Assembly (NCBI RefSeq): GCF_003259175.1
Contig: NZ_QGOK01000005.1
Coordinates: 310,001-374,000 of the forward strand
Length of the DNA stretch: 64,000 nt
Source: Marinomonas shanghaiensis
GTDB taxonomy: Bacteria > Pseudomonadota > Gammaproteobacteria > Pseudomonadales > Marinomonadaceae
Reading direction: 5' to 3'
The notes under the pieces were generated by a model, which saw only the letters and a program-made list of their open reading frames with translations, was not told where the DNA came from and made no database searches. The first letter of the stretch is position 1, and each line of letters begins with the position of its first letter. Both the position numbers and the translations under genes were made by a program. Positions 54,315 through 64,000 of the stretch are shown here, in pieces.

Positions 54315-54872
54315 TTACACTCGAAACAGTTTGTCCGTCAAAATATCTCTTACTTGAGAGGGTTTTGAGGCCTTCCCTAAAGGCGCATGATAAATAGCGT
54401 CTATTTGATCTCCAAAATACGCGTGTACTTCCTCAGCGCTCAGAGCAGGATCGAGACCCGCTGGGTTTGCTGAAGTAGACACAATCACTCCCTGAAAGGC
54501 AGCGCAGAGACGTTTTACTGGATCGTGTTGAGATAGGCGAATAGCGACACTTTGGTGTTCGCCCCTTACCCAGCTTGGCGTGATTTTGGTATCAGGCACA
54601 ACCCAAGAAGTGGGGATGTCATTGATACTAATAAGACGCTGCGCAGCGTGCACGTCTAAAGTCTCCAGCCAAGGGGTGAGTTCTTCTTGTGCGCCAGCGA
54701 TTAAAATTAATCCCTTTTCTTCAGGACGTGATTTCAAGGTTAAAATACGTCTTACTGCGTTTTCGTTAAAAGGATCGCAACCTAACCCCCAAACCGCTTC
54801 TGTTGGGTAAGCGATGACGCCACCTTTACGGATGATGTCGGCCAGTTCTGTGGTAGAAGTAACAAGATGCAT
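54315..54872 (-). CDS. tsaC: Threonylcarbamoyl-AMP synthase (TsaC/Sua5-YrdC family)
   Basis: 185 residues, typical of single-domain TsaC. It makes threonylcarbamoyl-AMP for the t6A37 modification of ANN-reading tRNAs. YrdC-domain features are [34 protein letters not shown], and VSTSANPAG near the C-terminal part. The ATG at 54872 is preferred to a TTG at 54890; no clear ribosome site is seen for either. Single gene. Confidence 0.9.
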   Translation of the reverse strand: MHLVTSTTELADIIRKGGVIAYPTEAVWGLGCDPFNENAVRRILTLKSRPEEKGLILIAGAQEELTPWLETLDVHAAQRLISINDIPTSWVVPDTKITPSWVRGEHQSVAIRLSQHDPVKRLCAAFQGVIVSTSANPAGLDPALSAEEVHAYFGDQIDAIYHAPLGKASKPSQVRDILTDKLFRV

Positions 54873-55069
54873 AGATGTAGACTCAAACAACGTATATAAA
54901 AGATGTTTAGAAGCACTAAAATACGAGAAGTACCAAGCGATGATTTTTTACCGAGAAGAGGATTGTAGCGGGATTTTGAGTACCGAGCTAGCAAGCATTC
55001 CCTTCTTATGCTGGATTGGATAAGCAATCCAGTTTAAAAGAAAATGCTCGCTGTTTGCCATTCGGAGCA

Positions 55070-55450
55070 TTATTCCATGGCTTGAATTTTTGTCTTTAGT
55101 TCTTCTATTTTGCTGTTAACCACTTTTTCTAGATGTTCGAGCTCTTTGATCAAGTCTTCTTTGGTGGCTTTGGTCTCATGTTGTTTACCCACAATCTTTT
55201 CTAGCTCTTCCATTGCGCGTAGCACAATCAGAGAAGGTTCCTGTACTTGTCGGTAAGTTTGTTGACCGCCATCGGCTAACACGGTTTTGGTTGAGCGACC
55301 AAATTTAAATTTTTTGCTTTTTGGTAGCAGAGACCCTTTTTCACGACGGTAATAAATTTTTAATACATCGTGGCCGCCTTCGTAACGCAAAGTAAATTTT
55401 TCAATGTCCTGTATGCTGGTGATACCCATGGACTGAAGTGTTGGATACAT
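55070..55450 (-). CDS. DUF3461 family protein
   Basis: 126 residues. MYPTLQSMGI at the start and DVLKIYYRREKGSLLPKSKKFKFGRSTKTVL in the middle match DUF3461, a family confined mostly to marine and related gammaproteobacteria. The C-terminal third is a charged coiled coil (about 80-126). The function is unknown. The ATG at 55450 starts the family consensus; a second ATG two codons upstream is less likely. Confidence 0.82.
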   Translation of the reverse strand: MYPTLQSMGITSIQDIEKFTLRYEGGHDVLKIYYRREKGSLLPKSKKFKFGRSTKTVLADGGQQTYRQVQEPSLIVLRAMEELEKIVGKQHETKATKEDLIKELEHLEKVVNSKIEELKTKIQAME

Positions 55451-55542
55451 AACCATTTTCCCATTTATTAGTGATCATTTAATAGTCTTTAATTAGTAGG
55501 GGATTGTGTTAGTAAAAGCAAGTCCAAAATAGCAGAAAACAG

Positions 55543-55590
55543 AGATAATGCAGACAAACAAACGATAGATTGACCTGCATTATCTTTTTT
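55543..55590. terminator. Terminator after ntrC
   Basis: AGATAATGCAG pairs with CTGCATTATCT around a 21-base loop, 17 bases beyond the ntrC stop. The T-run is on the plus side (TTTTTT at 55585-55590); on the minus strand the stem is followed by CTGTTTT, a weaker run. Confidence 0.6.
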
Positions 55591-55601
55591 ATCAGCTGAG
55601 T

Positions 55602-57035
55602 TTAATCTTCATCATGTTCAGCATGATCGATGTTTAGCTCTTTTATTTTACGAGTCAAGGTGTTGCGTCCCCAGCCAAGTAACAATGAAGCATCTCGTCT
55701 ACGTCCACCAGTATGGGCAAGGGCGGTTTCGATCATAATACGTTCAAATTTGGGTACGGCTTGATCCAAAATACCTTTTTGCCCTGTGGCTAAGGTGTTG
55801 TCTACCCAATTTTTAAGCGCTTCTTCCCACGAGGCAAAAGGTTGCTCATGAGGAACTGCAGCAAGCAGCTCAGGTGGTAGATCTTCCACCAAGACTTCAC
55901 GACCAGACGCCATGACAATCAACCAGCGACAGGTGTTTTCTAATTGTCGAACGTTACCAGGCCAATCCAGCTGAGTGAGGTAATTTTCGGTTTCTTTGGT
56001 CAATTGTTTAGGTTCTACTGCCAACTCTTCAGCTGCGCGACTTAAGAAATGACGAGCTAATTTTGGAATGTCTTCGCGTCTTTCTGCGAGTTTAGGCAAA
56101 TGAATTCGAATGACGTTTAAGCGGTGGAATAAATCTTCGCGGAATGATCCTTTCTGTACCAGATTTTCCAGGTTTTGGTGGGTGGCAGCGATAATGCGAA
56201 CATCTACTTTAACCGGTGTGTGGCCACCTACTCGGTAAAATTCACCATCCGCTAGTACGCGCAGCAGGCGGGTTTGCGTTTCTGCTGGCATGTCGCCAAT
56301 TTCATCTAAAAAGAGTGTGCCACCGTTGGCTTGTTCAAAACGGCCACGGCGTTGTGTATTGGCCCCTGTAAAAGCCCCTTTTTCATGACCAAACAATTCC
56401 GATTCAATTAAATCGTGTGGAATGGCGGCCATATTAAGAGCAATGAAAGGATTGGCAGAGCGAGGGCTGTGTGTGTGCAGTGCTTGTGCGACGAGCTCTT
56501 TGCCTGTGCCTGATTCGCCGTTAATCAATACGGTGATGTTAGACTTTGCAAGTCGACCGATGGCGCGAAAGACTTCCTGCATGGCTGGGGCTTCACCGAT
56601 AATTTCTTTGTCAACTTGTGGCTCGGCTTCAACTTCCATATTGTCCGTGCTAGGTCTGGCATTGCGGTGGTGCAGCATAGCGCGTTTAACAAGACTGACG
56701 GCTTCTTCAACATCAAATGGCTTAGGTAAGTATTCAAATGCCCCACCTTGATAAGAAGCCACAGCACTTTCAAGATCAGAGTGTGCTGTCATGATGATGA
56801 CAGGCAAATAGGGGTGGTCTTTTTGCAGTTTTTCTAACAGCTTTAAGCCATCCATACCCGGCATGCGAATATCACTGATAATGGCGCTTGGCTGTTCTTT
56901 ATCAATCATATTGACAAGATTTTCAGCTGAATCAAATAGGCGACATTGAATCCCTTCTTGTTCTAACGTTTTCTCTAGTACCCAGCGAATAGAGCGATCG
57001 TCGTCAACAATCCATACGGTTTCTTCTGGTGTCAT
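55602..57035 (-). CDS. ntrC: Nitrogen regulator NtrC (sigma-54 activator)
   Basis: 477 residues. Receiver domain 1-120 with D11-D13 and phosphoacceptor D55 (IISDIRMP). The AAA+ domain at about 145-380 has Walker A GESGTGKE, the sigma-54 contact loop GAFTGA, and FLDEIGDMP as Walker B. The Fis-type helix-turn-helix is at the C-terminus ([26 protein letters not shown]). It activates sigma-54 promoters of nitrogen genes; candidate targets in this window are glnA and the liv-type operon. Its ATG overlaps the ntrB stop by four bases. Confidence 0.95.
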   Translation of the reverse strand: MTPEETVWIVDDDRSIRWVLEKTLEQEGIQCRLFDSAENLVNMIDKEQPSAIISDIRMPGMDGLKLLEKLQKDHPYLPVIIMTAHSDLESAVASYQGGAFEYLPKPFDVEEAVSLVKRAMLHHRNARPSTDNMEVEAEPQVDKEIIGEAPAMQEVFRAIGRLAKSNITVLINGESGTGKELVAQALHTHSPRSANPFIALNMAAIPHDLIESELFGHEKGAFTGANTQRRGRFEQANGGTLFLDEIGDMPAETQTRLLRVLADGEFYRVGGHTPVKVDVRIIAATHQNLENLVQKGSFREDLFHRLNVIRIHLPKLAERREDIPKLARHFLSRAAEELAVEPKQLTKETENYLTQLDWPGNVRQLENTCRWLIVMASGREVLVEDLPPELLAAVPHEQPFASWEEALKNWVDNTLATGQKGILDQAVPKFERIMIETALAHTGGRRRDASLLLGWGRNTLTRKIKELNIDHAEHDED

Positions 57036-58117
57036 GAGTGTTTCTCCTGGTCTTGGACTGTCGTCTCAATGGGAATTAATATATTAAATTCGGTTTTTTT
57101 CGGGTAACTATTGCATTCAATAATGCCATGATGTTGATGAATCACGGATTGAGCGATGGACAGCCCTAAGCCCGTACCATCAGCTCGGCCACTCACCATG
57201 GGATAAAATAGTGTTTTGAGAATTGCCTCAGGAATGCCTGGTCCATTATCAATAATGCTGATTTTGCAGACCAAGCGATGACGTTTGGAGCCGATGGTGA
57301 ATTGGCGCAATGCACGCGTTACCATATGAATGGTTTTATGAGGATTATTATCGTCTTCCATTAAGGCTTGCATGGCATTTCGTGTGATGTTGAGCAAAGC
57401 TTGTATCAGTTGAGATTCATCACCTATTAAGTCTGGGATGCTGGGGTCATAATCTCGAATTAATTCAATTTGGTTGTCTGTTTCAACAGAGATGAGCTGT
57501 CTAACCCGTTCAATCACTTTGTGAATATTGAGGGGTTTATTTTTAGGCAGTTGTCTTGGTCCTAATAAACGATCAACGAGGTCGCGTAGGCGATCCGACT
57601 CTTCGATAATAACTTGCGTGTAATCATTAAGCGCTTCATCTGTAAAGGCTCGGCTGATTAACTGGGCTGCTCCACGTATACCGCCCAGTGGGTTTTTGAT
57701 CTCGTGAGCAAGTCCACGCACCAGTTCTTTACTGGTTTCATGGTTAGCAATAATCTCATCTTCTTGCGAAATCCGTTTCATTCTGTCCCTAGGATAGAGT
57801 TCTATGATAATACTTTCCGTATCATTAGAGGTTCCCATAATCGGTGTGACGGTATAGTCACAAAAAAGCTTTTTACTGTTATTGCATTCTATTTCTGCTT
57901 CACGCTTAGTAAATGGATGACCTGACTTAATTGCAGCATACAGTGCTTGAATGCTGTCTTCGTCTTCGCGAAAAGCCGCCCCTAAATCATTGCCATAAAT
58001 TCGACGACGGCTGACAGCAAGTAACATTTCAGCAGCAGGATTTAAATATTCGATCTCTAGTTTGTCGCTCACTTGAATGACGGCGGTAGATAAATGGTCG
58101 ATTAATAAGCTATACAC
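57032..58117 (-). CDS. ntrB: Nitrogen sensor kinase/phosphatase NtrB
   Basis: 361 residues, cytosolic. A PAS domain (about 5-115) is followed by the dimerisation/phosphotransfer helix with H138 in VRGLAHEIKNPLGGIRGAAQLI, and an ATPase domain with NITRNAMQAL (N-box), DNGPGIP (G1) and GTGLGLSIAQ (G2). It phosphorylates NtrC when nitrogen is short. It lies downstream of glnA on the same strand, after the glnA terminator. Confidence 0.94.
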   Translation of the reverse strand: MYSLLIDHLSTAVIQVSDKLEIEYLNPAAEMLLAVSRRRIYGNDLGAAFREDEDSIQALYAAIKSGHPFTKREAEIECNNSKKLFCDYTVTPIMGTSNDTESIIIELYPRDRMKRISQEDEIIANHETSKELVRGLAHEIKNPLGGIRGAAQLISRAFTDEALNDYTQVIIEESDRLRDLVDRLLGPRQLPKNKPLNIHKVIERVRQLISVETDNQIELIRDYDPSIPDLIGDESQLIQALLNITRNAMQALMEDDNNPHKTIHMVTRALRQFTIGSKRHRLVCKISIIDNGPGIPEAILKTLFYPMVSGRADGTGLGLSIAQSVIHQHHGIIECNSYPKKTEFNILIPIETTVQDQEKHS

Positions 58118-58332
58118 AGTATGTGCCTCATCTGTTGACTCCTGCTTTTTTGTTGCTATTTATGCTCAATTCTTTTTATACGTTAAATGAATTGCAAAAA
58201 ACGAACCAACATTGGGCATAGTAAAACGGCTTGTTTGTTAAGGTTTTTTATGTAAAGAAATTAATTCATAGCACCATTATAGTGCACCTGAATGGCCGCG
58301 TTTATTTTTGGGCAAAAAAAATCCGAAATGTG

Positions 58333-58366
58333 CTCAAAAAAAAGCCTCGAACGAGGTCGAGGCTTT
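58333..58366 (-). terminator. Rho-independent terminator after glnA
   Basis: AAAGCCTCGA pairs with TCGAGGCTTT around a 6-base loop; on the minus strand eight T follow. It lies 25 bases beyond the glnA stop and separates glnA from ntrBC, so ntrBC expression would need read-through or its own promoter. Confidence 0.9.
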
Positions 58367-58390
58367 ATGGTATTCGGATGCCTTTAGAGC

Positions 58391-59797
58391 TTACGCGCTG
58401 TAGTACAATTCAAACTCAAGTGGGTGAGTTGTCATAGACACACGGCGAGCTTCTGCTGTTTTCATAGCAATGTAAGCATCAATCATGTCGTCAGAGAATA
58501 CACCGCCTTGTGTTAGGAACGCACGGTCTTCGTCTAGACATTTAAGCGCTTCTTCCAAGCTGCTTGCCACAGTAGGAATCGCCAAAGCTTCTTCTGCTGG
58601 TAGGTCATATAGATCTTTGTCTGCAGCATCGCCAGGGTGAATCTTGTTTTTGATACCATCAATACCAGCCATCAACATAGCAGCGAATGCTAGGTATGGG
58701 TTAGCGGTTGGATCAGGGAAACGTGCTTCAATACGTTTGCCTTTAGGGCTCGCAACGTATGGGATACGGATAGACGCTGAACGGTTACGAGCTGAGTAAG
58801 CTAGCATAACTGGAGCTTCGAAGTGAGGCACAAGACGCTTGTAAGAGTTCGTTGAAGCGTTAGTGAACGCGTTCAACGCTTTAGCGTGCTTGATGATACC
58901 GCCAATGTAGTAAAGCGCCATTTCAGATAGGCCAGCGTATTGGTCGCCAGCAAATTGGTTTTGGCCATCTTTCCAGAAAGATTGGTGAACGTGCATACCA
59001 GAACCGTTATCGCCAACGATTGGTTTTGGCATGAAAGTCGCTGTTTTTCCGTAAGCGTGAGCTACGTTGTGTACGCAGTACTTAAGGATTTGAACTTCGT
59101 CGGCTTTTTTAACGAGAGTGTTAAATTTAACACCGATTTCGTTTTGTCCAGCCGTTGCCACTTCGTGGTGGTGTACTTCAATAACAAGACCCATACTTTC
59201 CATAGCGTTACACATAGCGCCACGAAGATCGTGATGAGAATCAACTGGTGGTACTGGGAAATAGCCGCCTTTTACGAAAGGACGGTGGCCCATGTTGCCG
59301 CCTTCAAATTTCTTGTTAGAAGACCAAGCTGCTTCTTCAGAGTTGATCTCTACAGAACAACCTGACATGTCAGTTTTCCATTTAACATCATCAAAAATGA
59401 AGAATTCTGGCTCTGGACCGAAGAATGCCGTGTCGCCAAGACCTGTTGACTTAAGGAACTCTTCTGCGCGAAGGGCAACAGAACGAGGGTCGCGGTCATA
59501 ACCTTGCATGGTAGAAGGTTCAATGATGTTACAACGAACGATAACCGTTGATTCTTCAGTGAAAGGATCGATAACAGCGGTATCATCTTGAGGAGACATG
59601 ATCATGTCAGATTCGTTGATACCTTTCCAGCCAGTAATGGATGAACCATCAAACATCTGACCGTTTTCGAAAAACTCTTCATCTACCGTAATAGCTGGAA
59701 TAGTTACGTGTTGTTCTTTACCTTTAAAATCGGTAAAGCGAAGGTCAACCCACTTCGCGTCATGCTCAGCAATCAAGGCAAGGGTCTTGTTTGACAT
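58391..59797 (-). CDS. glnA: Glutamine synthetase type I
   Basis: 468 residues, the size of E. coli GlnA. It makes glutamine from glutamate and ammonia with ATP. Signatures include [17 protein letters not shown], the ATP region [16 protein letters not shown] and [17 protein letters not shown]397 in DKDLYDLP is the adenylylation tyrosine, so GlnE-type control is expected. It is divergent from thiI across 333 bases holding a sigma-54 promoter and NtrC-like sites. Confidence 0.97.
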   Translation of the reverse strand: MSNKTLALIAEHDAKWVDLRFTDFKGKEQHVTIPAITVDEEFFENGQMFDGSSITGWKGINESDMIMSPQDDTAVIDPFTEESTVIVRCNIIEPSTMQGYDRDPRSVALRAEEFLKSTGLGDTAFFGPEPEFFIFDDVKWKTDMSGCSVEINSEEAAWSSNKKFEGGNMGHRPFVKGGYFPVPPVDSHHDLRGAMCNAMESMGLVIEVHHHEVATAGQNEIGVKFNTLVKKADEVQILKYCVHNVAHAYGKTATFMPKPIVGDNGSGMHVHQSFWKDGQNQFAGDQYAGLSEMALYYIGGIIKHAKALNAFTNASTNSYKRLVPHFEAPVMLAYSARNRSASIRIPYVASPKGKRIEARFPDPTANPYLAFAAMLMAGIDGIKNKIHPGDAADKDLYDLPAEEALAIPTVASSLEEALKCLDEDRAFLTQGGVFSDDMIDAYIAMKTAEARRVSMTTHPLEFELYYSA

Positions 59798-59880
59798 AGT
59801 TGTTCTCCAGTCGTAGTGAAAGCGAAATTACTTTTCGTTTATAGAGTGCTTCAATATAAAGCGCCATTTGCCGAATATAA

Positions 59881-59896
59881 AGCATAACTTGTGCCA
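59881..59896 (-). promoter_or_regulatory. Sigma-54 (RpoN) promoter of glnA
   Basis: Read on the minus strand, TGGCACAAGTTATGCT matches TGGCACRNNNNTTGCW with a single mismatch and exact GG-GC spacing. Transcription should start near 59870, about 70 bases before the glnA ATG. Confidence 0.85.
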
Positions 59897-59958
59897 GAAT
59901 TTTGTGCGGGCTAATAAGTCCTTATATTACAATAAGATAAGAATTTTAAAATTTGCTG

Positions 59959-60049
59959 TGCACTTATTGGTTGCTAAAAAAAGTCATAAAAAAAGTTGTT
60001 ATGCATTGTTTTGGTGCGGTCTACTTTGTTTTTGTTCATTGTTGGTGCG
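59959..60049. promoter_or_regulatory. Array of NtrC-like sites upstream of glnA
   Basis: Three 17-base dyads of the type TGCACY-N5-GGTGCA: TGCACT-TATTG-GTTGCT (59959-59975, 10/12), TGCATT-GTTTT-GGTGCG (60002-60018, 9/12) and TGTTCA-TTGTT-GGTGCG (60033-60049, 8/12). Start-to-start distances are 43 and 31 bases, near four and three helical turns, so all would face the same side. They lie about 80 to 170 bases upstream of the sigma-54 promoter. The rest of the 333-base glnA-thiI gap is AT-rich and must hold the thiI promoter. Confidence 0.65.
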
Positions 60050-60130
60050 TATTCTGTGTTTTCGTATCTCCATACTTTTCTTTATACTATGCGTCTTTAT
60101 TTATAATCTCTGGTACAAATTGCACCCCCT

Positions 60131-61582
60131 ATGAAATTTATTGTTAAGTTTTTTGCCGAAATCACGATCAAGAGTCGCCCCGTACGAAAAGCCTTTATTA
60201 AACAGCTTAAGCATAATGTTAAACTGGTACTTAAGAAGTATGACGCGGATGTGAAAGTCTCAGGTAACTGGGATTTCATTGAGATTTATTCGGATCAGGA
60301 AGCGTTAAGAGAAGAGTTTATAGCGGCTCTGTCTAATATAGCTGGCATTGCGCACTTTCAATACGTTCGTGAGTTTCCTTTTACTCATCTCGATGACATT
60401 GTTGAACAAGCTATTATTTCTTACGGTGATGTCATCAAGGATGCTGTATTTGCCGTTCGAGTGAAACGTGTTGGTAATCATGATTTTACATCGGTAAAAG
60501 CGGAGCAATACATAGGCGGCTGTTTAAAAGTGCGCTGTGGTGCTTTGGCGGTTCGTTTGAAAGACCCAGAAGTATTGGTTCCTATCGATATTCGAGACAA
60601 TCGAGTGTGGATGATTGAGCAGCGTGTTAAAGGTCTTGGTGGTTACCCATTGGGGTCCCAAGACCCTGTATTGTCATTGATGTCAGGTGGGTACGACTCC
60701 ACAGTAAGCTCTTATTTGACCATGAGTCGTGGTTTGAAAACGCATTTTTGCTTTTTTAATCTTGGTGGCGACGCGCACGAGATTGGCGTAAAGCAAGTTT
60801 CTCACTTTATTTGGGAAAAATACGGCTCGGCATTGAATGTAAAATTCATCACCGTACCGTTTGAAGCGGTTGTAGGTGAGATTTTAACAAAAGTTGACCA
60901 TTCTGAAATGGGTGTGATTCTAAAGCGTATGATGTTGCGTGCTGCTTCTCATTTGATGAAAGAGGTGGGAGCGAAAGCCCTGGTCACGGGAGAGAGTGTG
61001 GCTCAGGTGTCGAGTCAAACCCTGATGAATTTAAAAGTCATAGACCAAGTGACAGAAGAGTTGGTGCTACGCCCTTTAATCACCACCAACAAGCAGGAAA
61101 TAATCGATAAGGCAATTGAAATCGGTACGGCCCCTTTTGCGGCCAGTATGCCGGAGTTTTGTGGCGTTATTTCTGTTAGACCAACAACCCGAGCAAAAAT
61201 GCATCGCGTCGAAAAGCAGGAGTCAAATTTTGATTTTGCTGTTTTGCAGCAAGCAATTGATAGCGCTCAAATTCTGTCTATTCAAAATGTCATGGACGAC
61301 GTGGCAAAGCAGTATCAGGGAGAGGTGCCAGTCGTTCGCATGCCTGTGGATGACGAGATTATCATTGATATTCGCCACCCAGACGAAGCAAGCAATCGTC
61401 CCTTAAAAGTCAGTGGTCGGCCTGTCAAAGTCATTCCTTTCTTTTCTTTAGAATCCAGTTGGAGTGATTTAGAGCGTGATGTCACGCATTTACTCTACTG
61501 CGGTAAGGGTGTCATGAGTCGAATGCAGGCTTCTTACCTACTGGGCAAAGGATACGAGAATGTAGGGGTCTATTTGCCCTGA
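60131..61582 (+). CDS. thiI: tRNA 4-thiouridine synthase ThiI
   Basis: 483 residues, the long ThiI form with a C-terminal rhodanese domain. A ferredoxin-like/THUMP region (about 1-165) is followed by the PP-loop SGGYDST motif (about 188-194), C344 in MPEFCGVIS and C457 in LLYCGKGVMSR, the two cysteines used for sulfur transfer in E. coli (C344 and C456). It forms s4U8 in tRNA and can supply sulfur for thiazole. No ribosome site is obvious before its ATG. Divergent from glnA. Confidence 0.95.
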   Translation: MKFIVKFFAEITIKSRPVRKAFIKQLKHNVKLVLKKYDADVKVSGNWDFIEIYSDQEALREEFIAALSNIAGIAHFQYVREFPFTHLDDIVEQAIISYGDVIKDAVFAVRVKRVGNHDFTSVKAEQYIGGCLKVRCGALAVRLKDPEVLVPIDIRDNRVWMIEQRVKGLGGYPLGSQDPVLSLMSGGYDSTVSSYLTMSRGLKTHFCFFNLGGDAHEIGVKQVSHFIWEKYGSALNVKFITVPFEAVVGEILTKVDHSEMGVILKRMMLRAASHLMKEVGAKALVTGESVAQVSSQTLMNLKVIDQVTEELVLRPLITTNKQEIIDKAIEIGTAPFAASMPEFCGVISVRPTTRAKMHRVEKQESNFDFAVLQQAIDSAQILSIQNVMDDVAKQYQGEVPVVRMPVDDEIIIDIRHPDEASNRPLKVSGRPVKVIPFFSLESSWSDLERDVTHLLYCGKGVMSRMQASYLLGKGYENVGVYLP

Positions 61583-61721
61583 ATATTAGACCCCGACAAA
61601 CGGTAGCATTTGTGTCGTAAAAAAATGTTATGGTTAATATACGGATGCGCTTTTTATCGCTTATTGAATTATTTAAAGGACTTTTTTTGTCACTTTAATG
61701 GGATATTGATCAATATAAGAG

Positions 61722-61727
61722 TATAAT
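61722..61727 (+). promoter_or_regulatory. Possible -10 element of the typA promoter
   Basis: A perfect TATAAT lies 108 bases before the typA ATG, followed by a GC-rich start region (TGCGCG). No good -35 hexamer is at 16-18 bases, so this is only a candidate. Confidence 0.4.
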
Positions 61728-61834
61728 TGCGCGAATTTTACCCCGCACCAAGATTCGAGACGCTTGAAGAGCATATCTGTTCGTATCAAGCGGCGTTACA
61801 TCTTTTTGCTCACGCTAAACGCAGAGAACTATAA

Positions 61835-63655
61835 ATGTCTAATGATATCAATAAGTTACGTAACGTAGCTATTATTGCCCACGTTGACCATGGTAAAACA
61901 ACCTTGGTTGATCAGCTATTAAGCCAATCTGGCACATTGGATCGTAAAGATCAAGGTTCTGAACGAATCATGGATTCTAACGACCAAGAAAAAGAACGTG
62001 GTATCACTATTTTGGCGAAAAACACGTCAATCATGTGGAACGACTACCGTATTAATATCGTAGACACACCTGGACACGCCGATTTTGGTGGTGAGGTTGA
62101 GCGTGTATTGTCTATGGTTGACTCTGTGCTTTTGTTGGTTGACGCGGTAGATGGCCCGATGCCTCAAACGCGTTTCGTAACGTCAAAAGCGTTTGAGCGT
62201 GGCCTTCGCCCAATCGTCGTTATCAACAAAATTGACCGTCCAGGTGCTCGTCCTGATTGGGTTATGGATCAAGTGTTTGATTTGTTCGACAGCCTTGGTG
62301 CAACAGAAGATCAGTTAGATTTCCCTGTGATTTACGCGTCTGCTATCAATGGTATCTCTGGTAATGATCCAGAGAACATGGCAGAAGACATGACACCGCT
62401 GTACCAAATGATTGTAGACAGTGTGCCTGTGCCAAATGTTGACCCAGATGGTATGTTCCAAATGCAGATTTCTGCTTTGGATTACGATGCTTATGTTGGC
62501 GTTATCGGTATCGGCCGTATCACACGTGGTAGTTTGTCTCCAAACCAGCAGGTTGTTGTTAAGTCTGCCGATGGTAAAGAGCGTAAAGGTAAAGTATTAA
62601 ACGTGAAGGGCTATCATGGTCTAGCGCGTGTTGATACTGATAAAGCAGGTGCAGGTGATATCGTTTGTATTACAGGTATCGATGGCCTAAGTATCTCTGA
62701 TACGCTTTGTAACCCTGATTGCATCGAAGCATTGCCAGCCTTGTCAGTAGATGAGCCGACGGTCAGTATGACCTTTATGGTTAACGATTCTCCTTTTGCA
62801 GGTAAAGAAGGTAAGTTTATTACGACTCGTAATATCTCAGATCGTCTTGATCGAGAGCTTATCCACAACGTAGCATTGCGTGTTCGCCAAGGCGAAACAC
62901 CGGATAAATTTATTGTATCTGGTCGCGGTGAGCTGCATCTTTCTGTATTGATTGAAAACATGCGTCGTGAAGGCTTCGAAATGGGTGTTTCCCGTCCTGA
63001 AGTGGTTCAAAAAGAAGTGGATGGCAAAATCCATGAACCTTTTGAACGTGTTGTTATCGACGTTGAAGAGCAGCATCAAGGCTCTATCATGGAAGAGCTT
63101 GGTTTGCGCAAAGCAGAATTGACCAACATGGAACCAGATGGTAAAGGCCGTGTACGTCTTGAATTCATGGCGCCTTCTCGTGGTTTGATCGGTTTCCGTG
63201 GTTTGTTCCTAACGCTAACTTCTGGCTCTGGTATCATGACCAGCGTATTTGATCATTACGGTCCTGTAAAAGACGGTGATGTAGGTGGTCGTCAGAACGG
63301 TGTGTTGGTCAGTATGGTGACGGGTAAAACAGCGGCGTTTGCTTTGTTTAACCTACAAAGCCGCGGTCGTCTGTTCTTAGGTCACGCAGTTGAAGTATAC
63401 GAAGGTCAGGTTATTGGTCTTCATTCACGTGATAATGACTTAACCGTTAACCCAGTTAAAGGTAAGCAGTTAACGAACATGCGTGCTTCTGGTACAGACG
63501 AAGCCCTAACTTTGACTCCACCGATTCGTCACACACTTGAGCAAGCGCTTGAGTTTATTGAAGACGATGAGTTGGTTGAAGTGACACCAGTCAGTATTCG
63601 TATTCGTAAAAAACTATTGACTGAAAACGAGCGTAAACGCGCTGGTCGTAAGTAA
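61835..63655 (+). CDS. typA: Ribosome-associated GTPase TypA/BipA
   Basis: 606 residues. GTPase motifs are [10 protein letters not shown] (G1), RGITILAKN (G2), DTPGHADF (G3), [10 protein letters not shown] (G4). EF-G-like domains follow, and the C-terminal BipA-specific domain ends with NERKRAGRK. It helps 50S assembly and growth at low temperature in E. coli. The order glnA-thiI-typA is as in pseudomonads. Confidence 0.96.
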   Translation: MSNDINKLRNVAIIAHVDHGKTTLVDQLLSQSGTLDRKDQGSERIMDSNDQEKERGITILAKNTSIMWNDYRINIVDTPGHADFGGEVERVLSMVDSVLLLVDAVDGPMPQTRFVTSKAFERGLRPIVVINKIDRPGARPDWVMDQVFDLFDSLGATEDQLDFPVIYASAINGISGNDPENMAEDMTPLYQMIVDSVPVPNVDPDGMFQMQISALDYDAYVGVIGIGRITRGSLSPNQQVVVKSADGKERKGKVLNVKGYHGLARVDTDKAGAGDIVCITGIDGLSISDTLCNPDCIEALPALSVDEPTVSMTFMVNDSPFAGKEGKFITTRNISDRLDRELIHNVALRVRQGETPDKFIVSGRGELHLSVLIENMRREGFEMGVSRPEVVQKEVDGKIHEPFERVVIDVEEQHQGSIMEELGLRKAELTNMEPDGKGRVRLEFMAPSRGLIGFRGLFLTLTSGSGIMTSVFDHYGPVKDGDVGGRQNGVLVSMVTGKTAAFALFNLQSRGRLFLGHAVEVYEGQVIGLHSRDNDLTVNPVKGKQLTNMRASGTDEALTLTPPIRHTLEQALEFIEDDELVEVTPVSIRIRKKLLTENERKRAGRK

Positions 63656-63703
63656 TAGCGATTTTTTGAAAAGGTATGAAAGTATCTTTTACAAAGAGCA
63701 GCA

Positions 63704-63731
63704 GCAAATGAATTCATGCAAATGAATTCGT
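63704..63731 (+). repeat. Tandem 14-bp direct repeat
   Basis: GCAAATGAATTCAT (63704-63717) is followed at once by GCAAATGAATTCGT (63718-63731), one base different. It lies between typA and its terminator and looks like a small replication-slippage duplication. Confidence 0.8.
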
Positions 63732-63740
63732 GAGCGACAG

Positions 63741-63770
63741 AAGCGCCTTCGGGCGCTTTTGTTTTTTCTG
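63741..63770 (+). terminator. Rho-independent terminator after typA
   Basis: AAGCGCC pairs with GGCGCTT around a stable TTCG tetraloop, followed by TTGTTTTTT. Confidence 0.9.
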
Positions 63771-63825
63771 GCATTTGATTTAAAGTAACCGCCTACAAAC
63801 CTAAAGTTATAGGTAAGGAGTGATG

Positions 63826-64000
63826 ATGAAAGTGTTGGTTCAGCGCGCCCTAAACGCCAGTGTGGTGGTCGAGGGGGAAACCATAGGTGCCATTGATCAC
63901 GGTCAGCTTGTGTTGGTTGGTATCGAAAAAGGTGACACGGAAACGGATACACAAAGACTGGCTGATAAGCTTTTAAAATACCGCATGTTTGGTGATGAAG
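63826..64000 (+). CDS. dtd: D-aminoacyl-tRNA deacylase (partial, 5' part)
   Basis: The first 58 codons are present and the gene runs off the window. MKVLVQRALNASVVVEG and the following GQLVLVGIEKGDTE and ADKLLKYRMFGDE match the start of Dtd, which removes D-amino acids from mischarged tRNA. The ATG at 63826 has AAGGAG at proper spacing; the ATG three bases earlier is too close to it. Confidence 0.93.
   Translation, partial: MKVLVQRALNASVVVEGETIGAIDHGQLVLVGIEKGDTETDTQRLADKLLKYRMFGDE

Noticed and set aside
58194..58208. Possible sigma-54 promoter upstream of ntrB (minus strand TGG...TTGCA).
   Set aside because: The GG and GC elements are separated by nine bases rather than the strict ten, and two other consensus bases are missing.

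Overview
The window reads as a chromosomal stretch of a free-living, aerobic, motile gammaproteobacterium, most likely an Oceanospirillales marine bacterium close to Marinomonas. This assignment is an inference from gene content and gene order: ntrC-ntrB-glnA-thiI-typA, yibN-grxC-secB, gpmI-envC-ctpA-yibQ, a siaABCD cluster, amaA/amaB-type lysine catabolism and a DUF3461 protein. No rRNA, tRNA, CRISPR array, insertion sequence or prophage was recognised. Coding density is high and almost all genes are intact; only the two window edges cut genes (a sensor kinase at the left, dtd at the right).

Layout. 1-10.9 kb: end of a NarL-type two-component pair, a GH114-like secreted protein, single regulators and transporters, a DJ-1/PfpI gene with a divergent LysR gene, two chemoreceptors facing each other, and small membrane proteins, one with a textbook EF-hand loop. 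10.9-14.7 kb: fecBCDE-type ferric-siderophore importer behind a good Fur box. 14.8-19.6 kb: gluconate-type module (gntR, gntK, TRAP transporter dctPQM) with three near-identical GntR-like operators. 19.8-23.6 kb: siaABCD, a phosphatase/kinase/target/diguanylate cyclase switch. 23.7-28.9 kb: cNMP/CBS/nucleotidyltransferase protein, DnaQ-like exonuclease, metallophosphoesterase, EAL-CBS-GGDDF phosphodiesterase. 29.1-32.2 kb: a tiny conserved-looking protein, pobR/pobA (4-hydroxybenzoate) and a SEC-C protein. 32.3-35.8 kb: lipoprotein operon (COG3014-type, LpoB, LPP20) headed by an uncatalogued 40-residue CxxC membrane peptide. 35.9-37.2 kb: yibN-grxC-secB. 37.4-43.3 kb: pipecolate/2-aminoadipate (lysine) catabolic block lying between yibN and gpmI. 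43.5-48.7 kb: gpmI-envC-ctpA-yibQ. 49.1-54.2 kb: five-gene branched-chain amino-acid-type ABC importer. 54.3-64 kb: tsaC-like gene, DUF3461, ntrC/ntrB, glnA, thiI, typA, start of dtd.

How the genes work together. The clearest theme is nitrogen control: ntrBC are encoded here, and two likely targets, glnA and the liv-type importer, each carry a 15/16 match to the sigma-54 promoter with NtrC-like dyads upstream. The lysine block makes 2-aminoadipate from pipecolate and adds a short DUF1338 enzyme that could take 2-oxoadipate onward. A second theme is cyclic-di-GMP signalling (siaABCD plus an EAL protein). A third is envelope maintenance (LpoB operon, EnvC, CtpA, SecB). Both periplasmic-binding-protein genes of transport operons (dctP and the liv-type gene) are followed by a strong intercistronic hairpin, consistent with making more binding protein than permease.

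I did not find a clearly undescribed large system. The best leads are the nitrogen-control sites, the 40-residue peptide in front of the LpoB operon, the short DUF1338 gene in the lysine block and the gluconate operator set.
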